DNA of 64,000 bases from Ensifer oleiphilus. GTDB lineage: Bacteria > Pseudomonadota > Alphaproteobacteria > Rhizobiales > Rhizobiaceae. The translations under genes and the position numbers were made by a program. The stretch lies in contig NZ_JABWDU010000002.1 in assembly GCF_013371465.1 (NCBI RefSeq), forward strand, positions 62,001-126,000, in the 5' to 3' direction. Below, piece by piece: positions 28,277 through 36,866 of this stretch. How positions within the stretch are numbered: position 1 is the first letter of the stretch; each line of letters opens with the position of its first letter. The notes below the pieces were generated by a model. The model saw only the letters and a list, made by a program, of their open reading frames with translations, did not search any database and was not told where the DNA came from.

Positions 28277-28397
28277 GCATCCTCCGCCACGGCCAGTTTC
28301 AGTCACTAGGAAGCGTCTTAGAGATGATCTCTTATATCATCTACTTGCAGAAATTTTCTCATGTTCTCGTAGAGGACGTGTCGCCTCTCTTGAGAAC

Positions 28398-28892
28398 CTA
28401 CAGCGAGTGATATCCGCGGTCTACATAAATGAGCGGCGGACGCGTCGGGCCGAGCGCGACGTCGACGACCTCGCCGAACAGCACCAGATGCGTTGCGATT
28501 GTCTTGACCTCGATCAGCCGGCAATCGAACGCGGCCGTCGCATTGACGAGGATCGGTGAACCGGTTGCCAGTTGCGTCCATTGCCCGAGAGCGAAGCGGC
28601 GGTCCATGTCGAGCTGGTCGCGGCCGGAAAAGGCATGGGCAAGCGCACGATGCTCGTCGCCAAGCAGGTTCAGGGCAAAGCTGTCGCCGCGCACGAAGAT
28701 GTCGTTGCGCGGGTTGGCGCCGTTAAGGCAGACGAGGACGGTCGGCGGACTGTCGGAAACCGAACAGGAGGCCGTGACTGTCACGCCGCGGCGCTCGCCA
28801 CCATTGGCGGCGGTGATGAGCTGCACGTGGCCAGCCAGGCGGCTCATCGCGTCGCGATAACTTATCGGGTCCAGTCGGGTTCTCTCCAACAC
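28398..28892 (-). CDS. Flavin reductase-like FMN-binding protein
   Basis: 164 residues, flavin reductase/FMN-binding split-barrel family (as in HpaC, two-component monooxygenase reductases). Visible motifs: GVTVTASCSVSDSPPTVLVCLN, NDIFVRGDSFALNLL and the C-terminal DRGYHSL. It should reduce FMN or FAD with NADH for an oxygenase partner; none is encoded beside it. The start is GTG behind GGAGAGAGAT. It lies 121 bp upstream of the moxR operon on the same strand and may be separate from it. Confidence 0.9.
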   Translation of the reverse strand: MLERTRLDPISYRDAMSRLAGHVQLITAANGGERRGVTVTASCSVSDSPPTVLVCLNGANPRNDIFVRGDSFALNLLGDEHRALAHAFSGRDQLDMDRRFALGQWTQLATGSPILVNATAAFDCRLIEVKTIATHLVLFGEVVDVALGPTRPPLIYVDRGYHSL

Positions 28893-29185
28893 ATCTCTCT
28901 CCGGGCGATGTCAGGCACATATAGCCGCTGGTGGAAAATATGAAACCCGCCGGACGGAGATTCTTGCAGATGCGCGACATGGCCATGGCGCGGATCGGAT
29001 GGCGGTTGTTTCCACTCGCATCTTTTCCTTTGACGCCGGTGGCCACATCCTTAAAACATGCGGCAACGACAGCGCCGCGGGTGATGAAGGTCACGCCGAG
29101 GAAAGCGGTAGCCTTTTTAGACTCGCTGCATAACCGCTCCTTGAAACCATTCCGGGCTTGGAATTATGCAGCAGCGGGGAATTGC

Positions 29186-30274
29186 ATGCTTCGATCGATC
29201 GTTTTGAGCCTCATCGTAGCGGGAATGGCACAAGCCGCACCTGCCGCCGCTGCCGGTGTCAAGGTTGCGGTCGTCGCACCCGTCGAAGGGCCGTTCGCCT
29301 TGCTCGGCAAACAGATCATCGATGGCGCCTCCTTCCAGGCGAGCGATCGCGGCAGCGAAATCGTCGTCATCCCGGAAACTTGCGATGCGGCTGGCGCTGA
29401 TGCGCTGACCAAGGCTCTTCTGGCGGCAGGCGTCGAGGCGGCCATCGGCTTCCTCTGCACCGAGAGCCTCCAGGCGACACTGCCGGCACTCGCAGAGGCC
29501 AACATCCCAGCGATGACGCTGAGTGTGCGCTCCGACATCCTGATGGAGGACGTGCTCAAGAAGAATTGGCCGCTGTTCCGCCTGGCGCCCAGCGGCAAGG
29601 CCGAATCCGCAAGCATCGTTGCCGCCATTACCGCGCTTTGGAAGGACAAGCCGATCGCCTTGATCGACGACGGCACCATCCATAGCCGCGAACTGGTCGA
29701 AAGCGTGCGCACAGCGCTTAGCGAAATAGGGCTGACACCGGTCTTCACGGATGCCTATCGCCCTGCACAGGAGCAGCAGGTCAGTCTCGTACGCCGCCTC
29801 GTCAAGAGCGGCGCCACCCATGTCTTCACCGGTGGCGACCGGCAGGATACCGCCGTGATCGCGCGCGATGCGACGGAGGAAGGCGCAAACCTGACCCTGC
29901 TCGGCGGCGATACGTTGAACGCAGCCGACGTGAGCGTGCCGCTGGCCGATGGCGTTCTGGCTGTTACATTGCCCGATGCGGCACAGTCGGCCGAAGGCAA
30001 GCCGGTCGCCGACGCCATGCGTGCAGCCGGTATCGAGCCGGAAGGCTACGTGCTGCCGGCATTCGGCGCCATGTCTGTGTTGGAACAGGCCAAGGACCAG
30101 GCTGAGAAGGACGAAAAACCGTTGTTGGAAGCCCTGCTCAATGGACCCTACCCGACCGTCCTGGGGCCGATAGCTTTCGATGCCGGGCATGAGCGCGCCG
30201 ATAATCCCTATCGGTTGATGCAGTGGCAGGCCGGTCGCTTGGTGCCGGTTGCGGACCCTGCCGGAGCGCAATGA
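29186..30274 (+). CDS. Periplasmic leucine/amide-binding-like protein
   Basis: 362 residues: Sec signal peptide (MLRSIVLSLIVAGMAQAAPAAAA, cleavage near residue 22; shown as its h-region LSLIVAGMAQ), then a type I periplasmic binding fold of the branched-chain amino acid (Peripla_BP_6) group, with GPFALLGKQIIDGA, IGFLCTES and FTGGDRQDT. No permease or ATPase gene is near, so it may be a sensor or feed a transporter elsewhere. Start ATG at 29186 with GGGGAATTGC; the frame is open further upstream but without signal-peptide features. It overlaps the next gene by ATGA. Confidence 0.86.
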   Translation: MLRSIVLSLIVAGMAQAAPAAAAGVKVAVVAPVEGPFALLGKQIIDGASFQASDRGSEIVVIPETCDAAGADALTKALLAAGVEAAIGFLCTESLQATLPALAEANIPAMTLSVRSDILMEDVLKKNWPLFRLAPSGKAESASIVAAITALWKDKPIALIDDGTIHSRELVESVRTALSEIGLTPVFTDAYRPAQEQQVSLVRRLVKSGATHVFTGGDRQDTAVIARDATEEGANLTLLGGDTLNAADVSVPLADGVLAVTLPDAAQSAEGKPVADAMRAAGIEPEGYVLPAFGAMSVLEQAKDQAEKDEKPLLEALLNGPYPTVLGPIAFDAGHERADNPYRLMQWQAGRLVPVADPAGAQ

Positions 30275-31278
30275 TGTTGCCGGGCCCGCGCAACCTCATC
30301 ACCGATGTCGCCGGTCTTTCCGCCGGCAACGCCGAAGACCATCGTTTGAAATCCGGCGTAACCGCCATCGTTTGCGATCCGCCGGCAACGGCTGCCGTTC
30401 AGGTGCTCGGCGGCGCGCCCGGCACGCGCGAAACGGATCTGCTCGAGCCGCACAACACCGTGCAGACGGTCGATGCGATCATTCTGTCAGGTGGTTCGGC
30501 TTTTGGGCTGGATGCCGCCTCCGGTGCGCAGGCGGCGCTCAGGGAGATGGGGCGCGGATTTGCCGTCGGGCCGCACCGCGTGCCGATCGTACCGTCGGCC
30601 ATTCTCTTCGACTTGATCAACGGCGGTGAGAAAGATTGGAGCAAGTTTCCGCCCTATCGCGACCTTGGCTATGAAGCCGTGCGCAAGGCCGGCCCGGGCT
30701 TTACGACGGGTTCGGCGGGCGCCGGCACCGGCGCCCTGACCGCGACATTCAAAGGTGGTCTCGGCTCCGCCTCGATCGTGCTGCCGAACGGGATCACCAT
30801 CGGCGCGCTCGTTGCCGTCAACGCACTCGGCTCGGCGACCGTCGGCGGCACCCGGCATTTCTGGGCTGCTCCCTTCGAGAAACTCAAAGAGTTCGGCGGG
30901 CTCGGTCTACCCCATCCCCTGCCGGCTGATGCATCCGATATCCGCACGAAACTGCGCCCCAACCTGTCGGCAGCCGCCAACACGACGATCGCGGTCATCG
31001 CCACCGACGCGGTTTTGACGAAGGCTGAGGCCAAGCGGCTCGCCATCGCGGCGCATGACGGTTTCTCCCGGGCATTGTGGCCGGCGCACACGCCGCTCGA
31101 CGGTGACCTGGTCTTCGCGCTGGCGACCGGCGCAAGCGGCAGGACATTGGAGCTCGAGGATTTCATCGACCTCGGCGCGGCTGCCGCGGCGACGATGGCG
31201 CGTGCGATCGCCCGCGGCGTTCATGACGCGACACCTGCGGAAAACGATCCATTGCCGAGCTGGTCGAGCCGCAGATAA
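30271..31278 (+). CDS. P1-family (DmpA/NylC-like) N-terminal nucleophile peptidase
   Basis: 335 residues of the S58/P1 family, self-cleaving hydrolases such as DmpA and NylC. Conserved blocks: [16 protein letters not shown] at the N-terminus, [26 protein letters not shown]. The predicted autocleavage site is N237-T238 in [14 protein letters not shown], freeing Thr as the nucleophile, as in NylC. Substrates of the family are aminopeptides, beta-peptides or nylon oligomers; the natural one here is unknown. ATG overlaps the previous stop (ATGA), so production is coupled to the binding protein. Confidence 0.92.
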   Translation: MMLPGPRNLITDVAGLSAGNAEDHRLKSGVTAIVCDPPATAAVQVLGGAPGTRETDLLEPHNTVQTVDAIILSGGSAFGLDAASGAQAALREMGRGFAVGPHRVPIVPSAILFDLINGGEKDWSKFPPYRDLGYEAVRKAGPGFTTGSAGAGTGALTATFKGGLGSASIVLPNGITIGALVAVNALGSATVGGTRHFWAAPFEKLKEFGGLGLPHPLPADASDIRTKLRPNLSAAANTTIAVIATDAVLTKAEAKRLAIAAHDGFSRALWPAHTPLDGDLVFALATGASGRTLELEDFIDLGAAAAATMARAIARGVHDATPAENDPLPSWSSRR

Positions 31279-31352
31279 AGCGCGATTGCCACCGCGCATG
31301 TTGTTTGCGCGGCTGCGGAGTGCTATTGCGCGGGAAACAGCCGGAGCTTCCC

Positions 31353-32026
<674 letters not shown>

Positions 32027-32030
<4 letters not shown>

Positions 32031-32770
32031 CGGCGCGCCTGGCGACGTCAGGGCTGCTTTTGGGGGCGGTTGCGCTTGTGGCGTCGCAGGCGTCGGCCGG
32101 TGACTACGCAGCCTTCCAGCCAATCGGTTTTTCGTCCGACGGCAATGTCTTCGCTTTTGAGGAATACGGCGTTCAGGACGGCTCTGGTTTCCCCTATTCG
32201 ACCATCTATGTCATCGATACGCGCAATGACACGTTCATGCCGGGCGCGCCCGTGCGCGCCGTCGGTCGCGAGGACGGCGCTCCGCTGCACCGGACGAGAC
32301 ACGAGGCGCATCGCCGCGCAGCCCCCTTGATCGATGCCTACAGGCTGGCCGATGCGCCGGGCCTGCTTGCGGCCTACAATCCGATTACGGAAGCCAACGC
32401 AACGCCGCTGGCGCTGACTTACGATGCCTTTCCAGCTGACGACGCTTTCCGCGAGACCTACAGCCTGAAACTCGAGGAAAAGAGCTTCGAACCGGGCGGG
32501 CTGTGCAAGGATTTTCTGAAAGAGGTCAAAGGTTTCCGCCTGTCCATGACGATGAAGGCTGGAAAGCCGGCAGCCGACGTGCTTCAGGACGATACGCGCG
32601 TACCGGAAAGCCGCCGTTGCCCGACGGGTTACCGCATCGGTGGTGCGATGACCCATATGAACGACGACGGCACGCAGACCCATGTTGTGATGATGCTGGT
32701 CAAGTCACTCGGGTTTGAGGGTACGACCGATGGACGATGGATTGCGGTTCCGACACGGATAGCAAAATGA
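32027..32770 (+). CDS. DUF2259 secreted protein
   Basis: 247 residues: N-terminal signal peptide (about 1-24, ending SQASAG), then a DUF2259 domain with [24 protein letters not shown] and a C-terminal GRWIAVPTR. Contains a conserved-looking cysteine pair (GGLCKDF and SRRCPTG) that could form a disulfide. Likely periplasmic; function unknown. ATG overlaps the rpe stop by four bases and its own stop overlaps the next start by four bases. Confidence 0.85.
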
Positions 32771-33324
32771 ATGACACGGGCGCCGGGGCTGACGTGAAAC
32801 CAGCATATGCTGCACCGGCCCCGAAACGCTCGCGGTTCGTGCGGGCATTCCCGTCCGCATCAGAACTTGTTTTCGGCACCCCAGCGTGGGGCTTGCTGAT
32901 GGTCGCTTCCGCCTGGGCTGCGCTCTGGCTGCGCGAGGGCGGCCTGACCTTTCATCTGACGGAATTGCTGGTCATGTATGGCCTGGGGGGTATGCTGGCC
33001 TGGCCGCTTGCCGTTTTTCTCGCGCGTTTCGCAACGCTTGGCCGTCCCGCCGAGACCCGGTTCGCCGCTTATCTGCTGTGCCTGTCACTCGGCACGATCG
33101 CAGTGACAGCGATGCTGTTTGCGCTCGACTATCGCGTCTTCTACGCGCGCTGGCATGCCGATACAGGTACTCGGACCTGGCTCTACCAGTTCGCGTTCAC
33201 GTCGCTTGTCGCTTTCTACCAGTTCCTGGTGCTGGGCGTTCGGCTCTATCTTCCCGTCGGCGGCGCCGCACTTCTTGCTGTCAGCCTGTGGCTTGCAAGC
33301 GCGCAACCGCGTCAACAACGTTGA
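32767..33324 (+). CDS. Hypothetical integral membrane protein
   Basis: 185 residues with about five predicted membrane helices (near 40-57, 68-90, 102-126, 140-160 and 162-180) after a charged N-terminal tail. No family recognised. It begins in an ATGA overlap with the DUF2259 gene and lies upstream of purB, so it is probably translated together with rpe and DUF2259. The ten codons of open frame before the ATG are inside the previous gene. Confidence 0.7.
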   Translation: MNDTGAGADVKPAYAAPAPKRSRFVRAFPSASELVFGTPAWGLLMVASAWAALWLREGGLTFHLTELLVMYGLGGMLAWPLAVFLARFATLGRPAETRFAAYLLCLSLGTIAVTAMLFALDYRVFYARWHADTGTRTWLYQFAFTSLVAFYQFLVLGVRLYLPVGGAALLAVSLWLASAQPRQQR

Positions 33325-33387
33325 GCTTGCCGGGCATCTTTGCTAGAGGCACAGCCATCCTCCACTGATGACGAAAGCTGAGAGCCC

Positions 33388-34689
33388 ATGATCCCCCGTT
33401 ATTCCCGACCGGAAATGGTGGCCATCTGGTCGCCGGAAACCAAGTTCCGCATCTGGTTCGAGATCGAGGCCCATGCCTGCGATGCGCTGGCCGAAATCGG
33501 CGTGATCCCGAAAGATGCCGCAAAGACGATCTGGGAAAAAGGTGGCGCCGCCACGTTCGACGTCGATCGCATCGATGAAATCGAAGCCGTCACCAAGCAC
33601 GACGTGATCGCGTTCCTGACGCATCTGGCAGAGTTCGTCGGTCCGGACAGCCGCTTCATCCATCAGGGCATGACGTCCTCCGACGTGCTCGACACCTGCT
33701 TCAACGTCCAGCTTGTGCGCGCGACCGACCTGCTGCTGGCCGATATGGACAAGCTGCTGGAAGCGCTGAAGCGCCGCGCCTTCGAACACAAGGACACGGT
33801 CACGATCGGCCGCTCGCACGGCATCCATGCCGAGCCGACGACCTTCGGCGTCAAGCTGGCGCTCGCCTATGCCGAGTTCGACCGCTGCAAGCAGCGCCTG
33901 ATCGCGGCCCGTGAAGAAATCGCGACCTGCGCCATTTCCGGCGCTGTCGGCACCTTCGCCAATATCGACCCGCGCGTCGAGGAACACGTCGCCAAGGCGC
34001 TTGGCCTGAAGCCGGAACCGGTGTCCACCCAGGTCATCCCGCGCGACCGCCACGCGATGTATTTCGCCACCCTCGGCGTCGTCGCTTCCTCGATCGAGCG
34101 CCTGGCAACCGAAATCCGCCACCTGCAGCGCACCGAAGTCCTCGAAGCGGAAGAGTATTTCTCGCCGGGACAGAAGGGCTCTTCGGCGATGCCGCACAAG
34201 CGCAATCCGGTCCTGACGGAAAACCTGACGGGTCTTGCCCGCATGGTCCGCGCATTCGCCATTCCGGCAATGGAAAACGTGGCCCTCTGGCACGAACGCG
34301 ATATCTCACATTCCTCGGTCGAGCGCATGATCGGCCCCGATGCGACGGTGACGCTCGACTTCGCGCTGGCGCGCCTGACCAACGTCATCGACAAGCTGCT
34401 CGTCTACCCGGACAACATGACCAAGAACATGAACAAGTTCCGCGGCCTCGTTCACTCGCAGCGTGTCCTGCTCGCCCTGACGCAGGCCGGCGTGTCGCGC
34501 GAGGATGCCTATCGTCTCGTTCAGCGCAATGCGATGAAGGTCTGGGAACAGGGCAAGGACTTCCTTGAGGAGCTGCTTGCCGACGCCGAGGTCCGCGCGG
34601 CCCTGTCGGAAGCCGACATCCGCGAAAAGTTCGACCTCGGTTACCACACCAAGCACGTCGACACGATCTTCGGCCGGGTGTTTGGCTGA
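33388..34689 (+). CDS. purB: Adenylosuccinate lyase
   Basis: 433-residue homotetrameric lyase acting twice in purine synthesis: SAICAR to AICAR and adenylosuccinate to AMP. The superfamily signature is GSSAMPHKRNP with the catalytic serine loop, TSSDVLDT and GRSHGIHAEPTTFG carrying the catalytic His, and the N-terminus MIPRYSRPEM is the usual one. It stands 63 bp after a membrane protein gene and is the first of the five purine genes in the window, all on this strand. Two hairpins follow. Confidence 0.98.
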   Translation: MIPRYSRPEMVAIWSPETKFRIWFEIEAHACDALAEIGVIPKDAAKTIWEKGGAATFDVDRIDEIEAVTKHDVIAFLTHLAEFVGPDSRFIHQGMTSSDVLDTCFNVQLVRATDLLLADMDKLLEALKRRAFEHKDTVTIGRSHGIHAEPTTFGVKLALAYAEFDRCKQRLIAAREEIATCAISGAVGTFANIDPRVEEHVAKALGLKPEPVSTQVIPRDRHAMYFATLGVVASSIERLATEIRHLQRTEVLEAEEYFSPGQKGSSAMPHKRNPVLTENLTGLARMVRAFAIPAMENVALWHERDISHSSVERMIGPDATVTLDFALARLTNVIDKLLVYPDNMTKNMNKFRGLVHSQRVLLALTQAGVSREDAYRLVQRNAMKVWEQGKDFLEELLADAEVRAALSEADIREKFDLGYHTKHVDTIFGRVFG

Positions 34690-34694
34690 CGCAC

Positions 34695-34721
34695 GCCGCG
34701 CAAAGCTGCGCTGCGGCTTTT
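34695..34721 (+). terminator. Likely terminator of purB
   Basis: GCCGC (34695-34699) pairs with GCGGC (34713-34717) with further pairing inside, followed by TTTT. The stem is imperfect. It ends just before a second set of hairpins that look independent. Confidence 0.5.
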
Positions 34722-34739
34722 GCGACCACAGACGCAAGA

Positions 34740-34860
34740 CATAAGAGCCGGGCGCGCAAACCGCCCGGTTCGTGTGAGAACCAGCACGTTTCTGTTGTGG
34801 TTCGCTAATGTGCCCGCATTTGATGCAATTCGCTCGAATGCGGGCTTTTTTGTTAGCGAG
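34740..34860 (+). ncRNA. Candidate three-hairpin structured RNA ending in a terminator
   Basis: Three consecutive stems: a 10-bp stem at 34745-34771 (one G-T pair), a 6-bp stem GAACCA/TGGTTC at 34778-34803, and a terminator-like 9-bp stem GCCCGCATT/AATGCGGGC (34812-34820 with 34837-34845) followed by seven mostly T bases. An outer pairing TCGCTAA/TTAGCGA encloses the last hairpin. It fits a small RNA of about 110 bases or a transcription-attenuating leader of the PilZ gene. No known RNA family recognised. Confidence 0.45.
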
Positions 34861-34916
34861 GAATTCAATCTTTGCGTGAGATGATCGAGGCTGATCAATC
34901 CAGATCGAGGGTTCAC

Positions 34917-35222
34917 ATGGCCTACAAGGACAGTGTTCAGCGCACGGCAGCGCGCACGCAGACGAAGATTACCGGGACGGTCACCGTCAAGACCGGCGCA
35001 AGCAACGGTATCGTCACGGATCTTTCCGCCGAAGGCATCTGCTTTCAGCTCTATTTCGACATCAATGCACGAACTGGGCAAGAAGTGACGATCCGCAGCG
35101 AAGAGCTCGGATTCCTGACCGGAATGGTGCGCTGGTATCGCGGTGACAAGATCGGCATCAAGCTCAATCTCTCGTCGAACACAGCCGCCCAGATTTCCTC
35201 CTACTACAAACATTTCAAGTAG
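34917..35222 (+). CDS. PilZ-domain protein (c-di-GMP binding)
   Basis: 101-residue lone PilZ domain. The c-di-GMP-binding residues are present: RxxxR as RTAAR near residue 10 and DxSxxG as DLSAEG near residue 40. Such small proteins act as cyclic di-GMP receptors on motility or polysaccharide targets. The start MAYKDSVQ follows GAGGGTTCAC; the frame is open 15 codons above. It follows the structured RNA candidate and is ended by a bidirectional terminator. Two GGDEF proteins in the same window could supply its ligand. Confidence 0.88.
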   Translation: MAYKDSVQRTAARTQTKITGTVTVKTGASNGIVTDLSAEGICFQLYFDINARTGQEVTIRSEELGFLTGMVRWYRGDKIGIKLNLSSNTAAQISSYYKHFK

Positions 35223-35248
35223 GATCGAGCGATCATTGCGCGAGAAAG

Positions 35249-35275
35249 GGCCAGCCTTCCGTGGGCTGGCCTTTT
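35249..35275. terminator. Bidirectional terminator between PilZ and DUF2189 genes
   Basis: GGCCAGCC (35249-35256) pairs with GGCTGGCC (35264-35271) around a 7-base loop, followed on the plus strand by TTTTGT and on the minus strand by TTTCTCG. The genes converge here. Confidence 0.8.
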
Positions 35276-35279
35276 GTCG

Positions 35280-36095
35280 TTATCGTGGCCGGTTGCGAAC
35301 CTGAGGCTCAACCATCTTGCGATACATGTGCCATGTCGCGTGGCCGAGGATCGGCATGATCACGGCGAGGCCGACAAAGACCGGGATCGACCCGATCAGG
35401 AGGCCGGCCGCGACGATCAGGCCCCAGAAGGCAACCGGTATGGGGTTGACGAGGGTTGCGCGGATCGAGGTCTCGACGGCAGCCACCGCGCCGACGTCAC
35501 GATCGATCAGCATCGGGAACGACACCACGCTGATCGACAGCACGATGACGGCAAAGACGAAGCCGACGGCGTTGCCGACCAGGATCAGATTCCAGCCCTG
35601 CTCCGTGCTGACGATGCCGTTCCAGAAGGCGGCGAGCGACGCCGGCGGTTCGGCGCCGAAGATCCGGACGTAGAGCGCCTGTGCGACCAGTAGCCAGGCG
35701 ATGAAGATGACAAAAAGCATCGCCGCGACGGCGATGATGGATGGCAGCGCCGGAGAACGATGCAGACGGAGCGCATGAGGCCAGGATGTGTCCATGCCGA
35801 GTTCACGCCGTCTGCTGATTTCATAGAGCCCGATCGCGGCGACCGGCCCGATAAGGGCAAAGCCGGATGCAAGCGGATAGAGCAGCGGCAGCATGTTGGC
35901 GCCCGCGCTCCATGTCATGAGCACGGCGCCGGCGATGGGGTAGATCAAGCAGAGAAAAACATAGTGAGACGGCTTTTCGCGAAAGTCGTTGAACCCGAGG
36001 CGCAACGCGTCCATCACGTCCGCCAGGCCGATCTTTCTTATTCCGGGATGGGCGACGTTAGCGTCCGCTCCCGACAGAACATGGAATGTTGTCAT
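35280..36095 (-). CDS. DUF2189 integral membrane protein
   Basis: 271 residues of the DUF2189 family. Six membrane helices are apparent (near 45-63, 66-90, 116-138, 171-197, 221-240, 243-260) after a soluble N-terminus with the conserved LADVMDALRLGFNDFREKPSHY. Family members are abundant in alphaproteobacteria, sometimes near respiratory genes; function unknown. ATG at 36095. Divergent from the RBBP9-like hydrolase with 161 bp between. Confidence 0.85.
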   Translation of the reverse strand: MTTFHVLSGADANVAHPGIRKIGLADVMDALRLGFNDFREKPSHYVFLCLIYPIAGAVLMTWSAGANMLPLLYPLASGFALIGPVAAIGLYEISRRRELGMDTSWPHALRLHRSPALPSIIAVAAMLFVIFIAWLLVAQALYVRIFGAEPPASLAAFWNGIVSTEQGWNLILVGNAVGFVFAVIVLSISVVSFPMLIDRDVGAVAAVETSIRATLVNPIPVAFWGLIVAAGLLIGSIPVFVGLAVIMPILGHATWHMYRKMVEPQVRNRPR

Positions 36096-36256
36096 GGCTC
36101 ACACTCCTCAACCACCACAGGGCGGCCACGGACCAGCGACAACGGCAAAACTCGAGCCGCATCGACCGCGACCTGCATTGTCGATTATACATAAAATGCG
36201 GCCTCTGTCGCCTACGCCTTGACTTCGACGATTTTCGACGCCACATCGCGGCCATT

Positions 36257-36811
36257 ATGAAACTTTCCGACGCCCATATCCTGATCGTTCCCGGTTACAC
36301 CAATTCCGGCCCTGACCATTGGCAGTCCCGCTGGGAGCGAAAAATGTCCACCGCACGCCGCGTCGAGCAGGCCGAGTGGGCCAAGCCAGTTCGCGAGGAT
36401 TGGGTGGCGCGCATGGTGGAAGAGGTCAACGCCGCCGAAAAGCCGGTGATCATCGTGGCCCATTCGCTCGGCGTCGCGACCGCAGTCCATGCCCTGCCCC
36501 ATTTTGAGAAGAAAGTCGCCGGCGCTTTCCTGGTCGCCCCGCCGGATGTTGCCAACGCGGCGATCCGACCGAAGCACCTGATGACGTTCGGCCCCTATCC
36601 GCGCGACCCGTTGCCGTTCCCGTCGCTGATGGTCGCAAGCCGCAACGACCCGTTCGGTTCCTATGAACATGCGGACGAGATTGCGCGATCCTGGGGTTCG
36701 TTGCTGGTGGACGCCGGGGAATCCGGCCATCTCAATACCGAGTCCGGGCACGGCCCCTGGCCGGAAGGCACGATGGTCTTTGCACAGTTCCTCAGCCGTC
36801 TTCAGCCCTGA
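36257..36811 (+). CDS. RBBP9/YdeN-type serine hydrolase
   Basis: 184 residues of the RBBP9/YdeN (Ser_hydrolase, DUF1234-like) alpha/beta hydrolase family. The start MKLSDAHILIVPGYTNSGPDHW is typical, shown here by the IVPGYTNSGPDHWQ block; the nucleophile is in VAHSLGV, Asp in SRNDPFG and His in ESGHLN. Short length and absence of lid fit the family. Substrate unknown. A long open frame upstream reads antisense to DUF2189 and is not used. Confidence 0.9.
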   Translation: MKLSDAHILIVPGYTNSGPDHWQSRWERKMSTARRVEQAEWAKPVREDWVARMVEEVNAAEKPVIIVAHSLGVATAVHALPHFEKKVAGAFLVAPPDVANAAIRPKHLMTFGPYPRDPLPFPSLMVASRNDPFGSYEHADEIARSWGSLLVDAGESGHLNTESGHGPWPEGTMVFAQFLSRLQP

Positions 36812-36866
36812 CCCCTACTGCGAATAAGACGACTCGGCATTAATCCGAAGTTCATGGTCCGCGATC

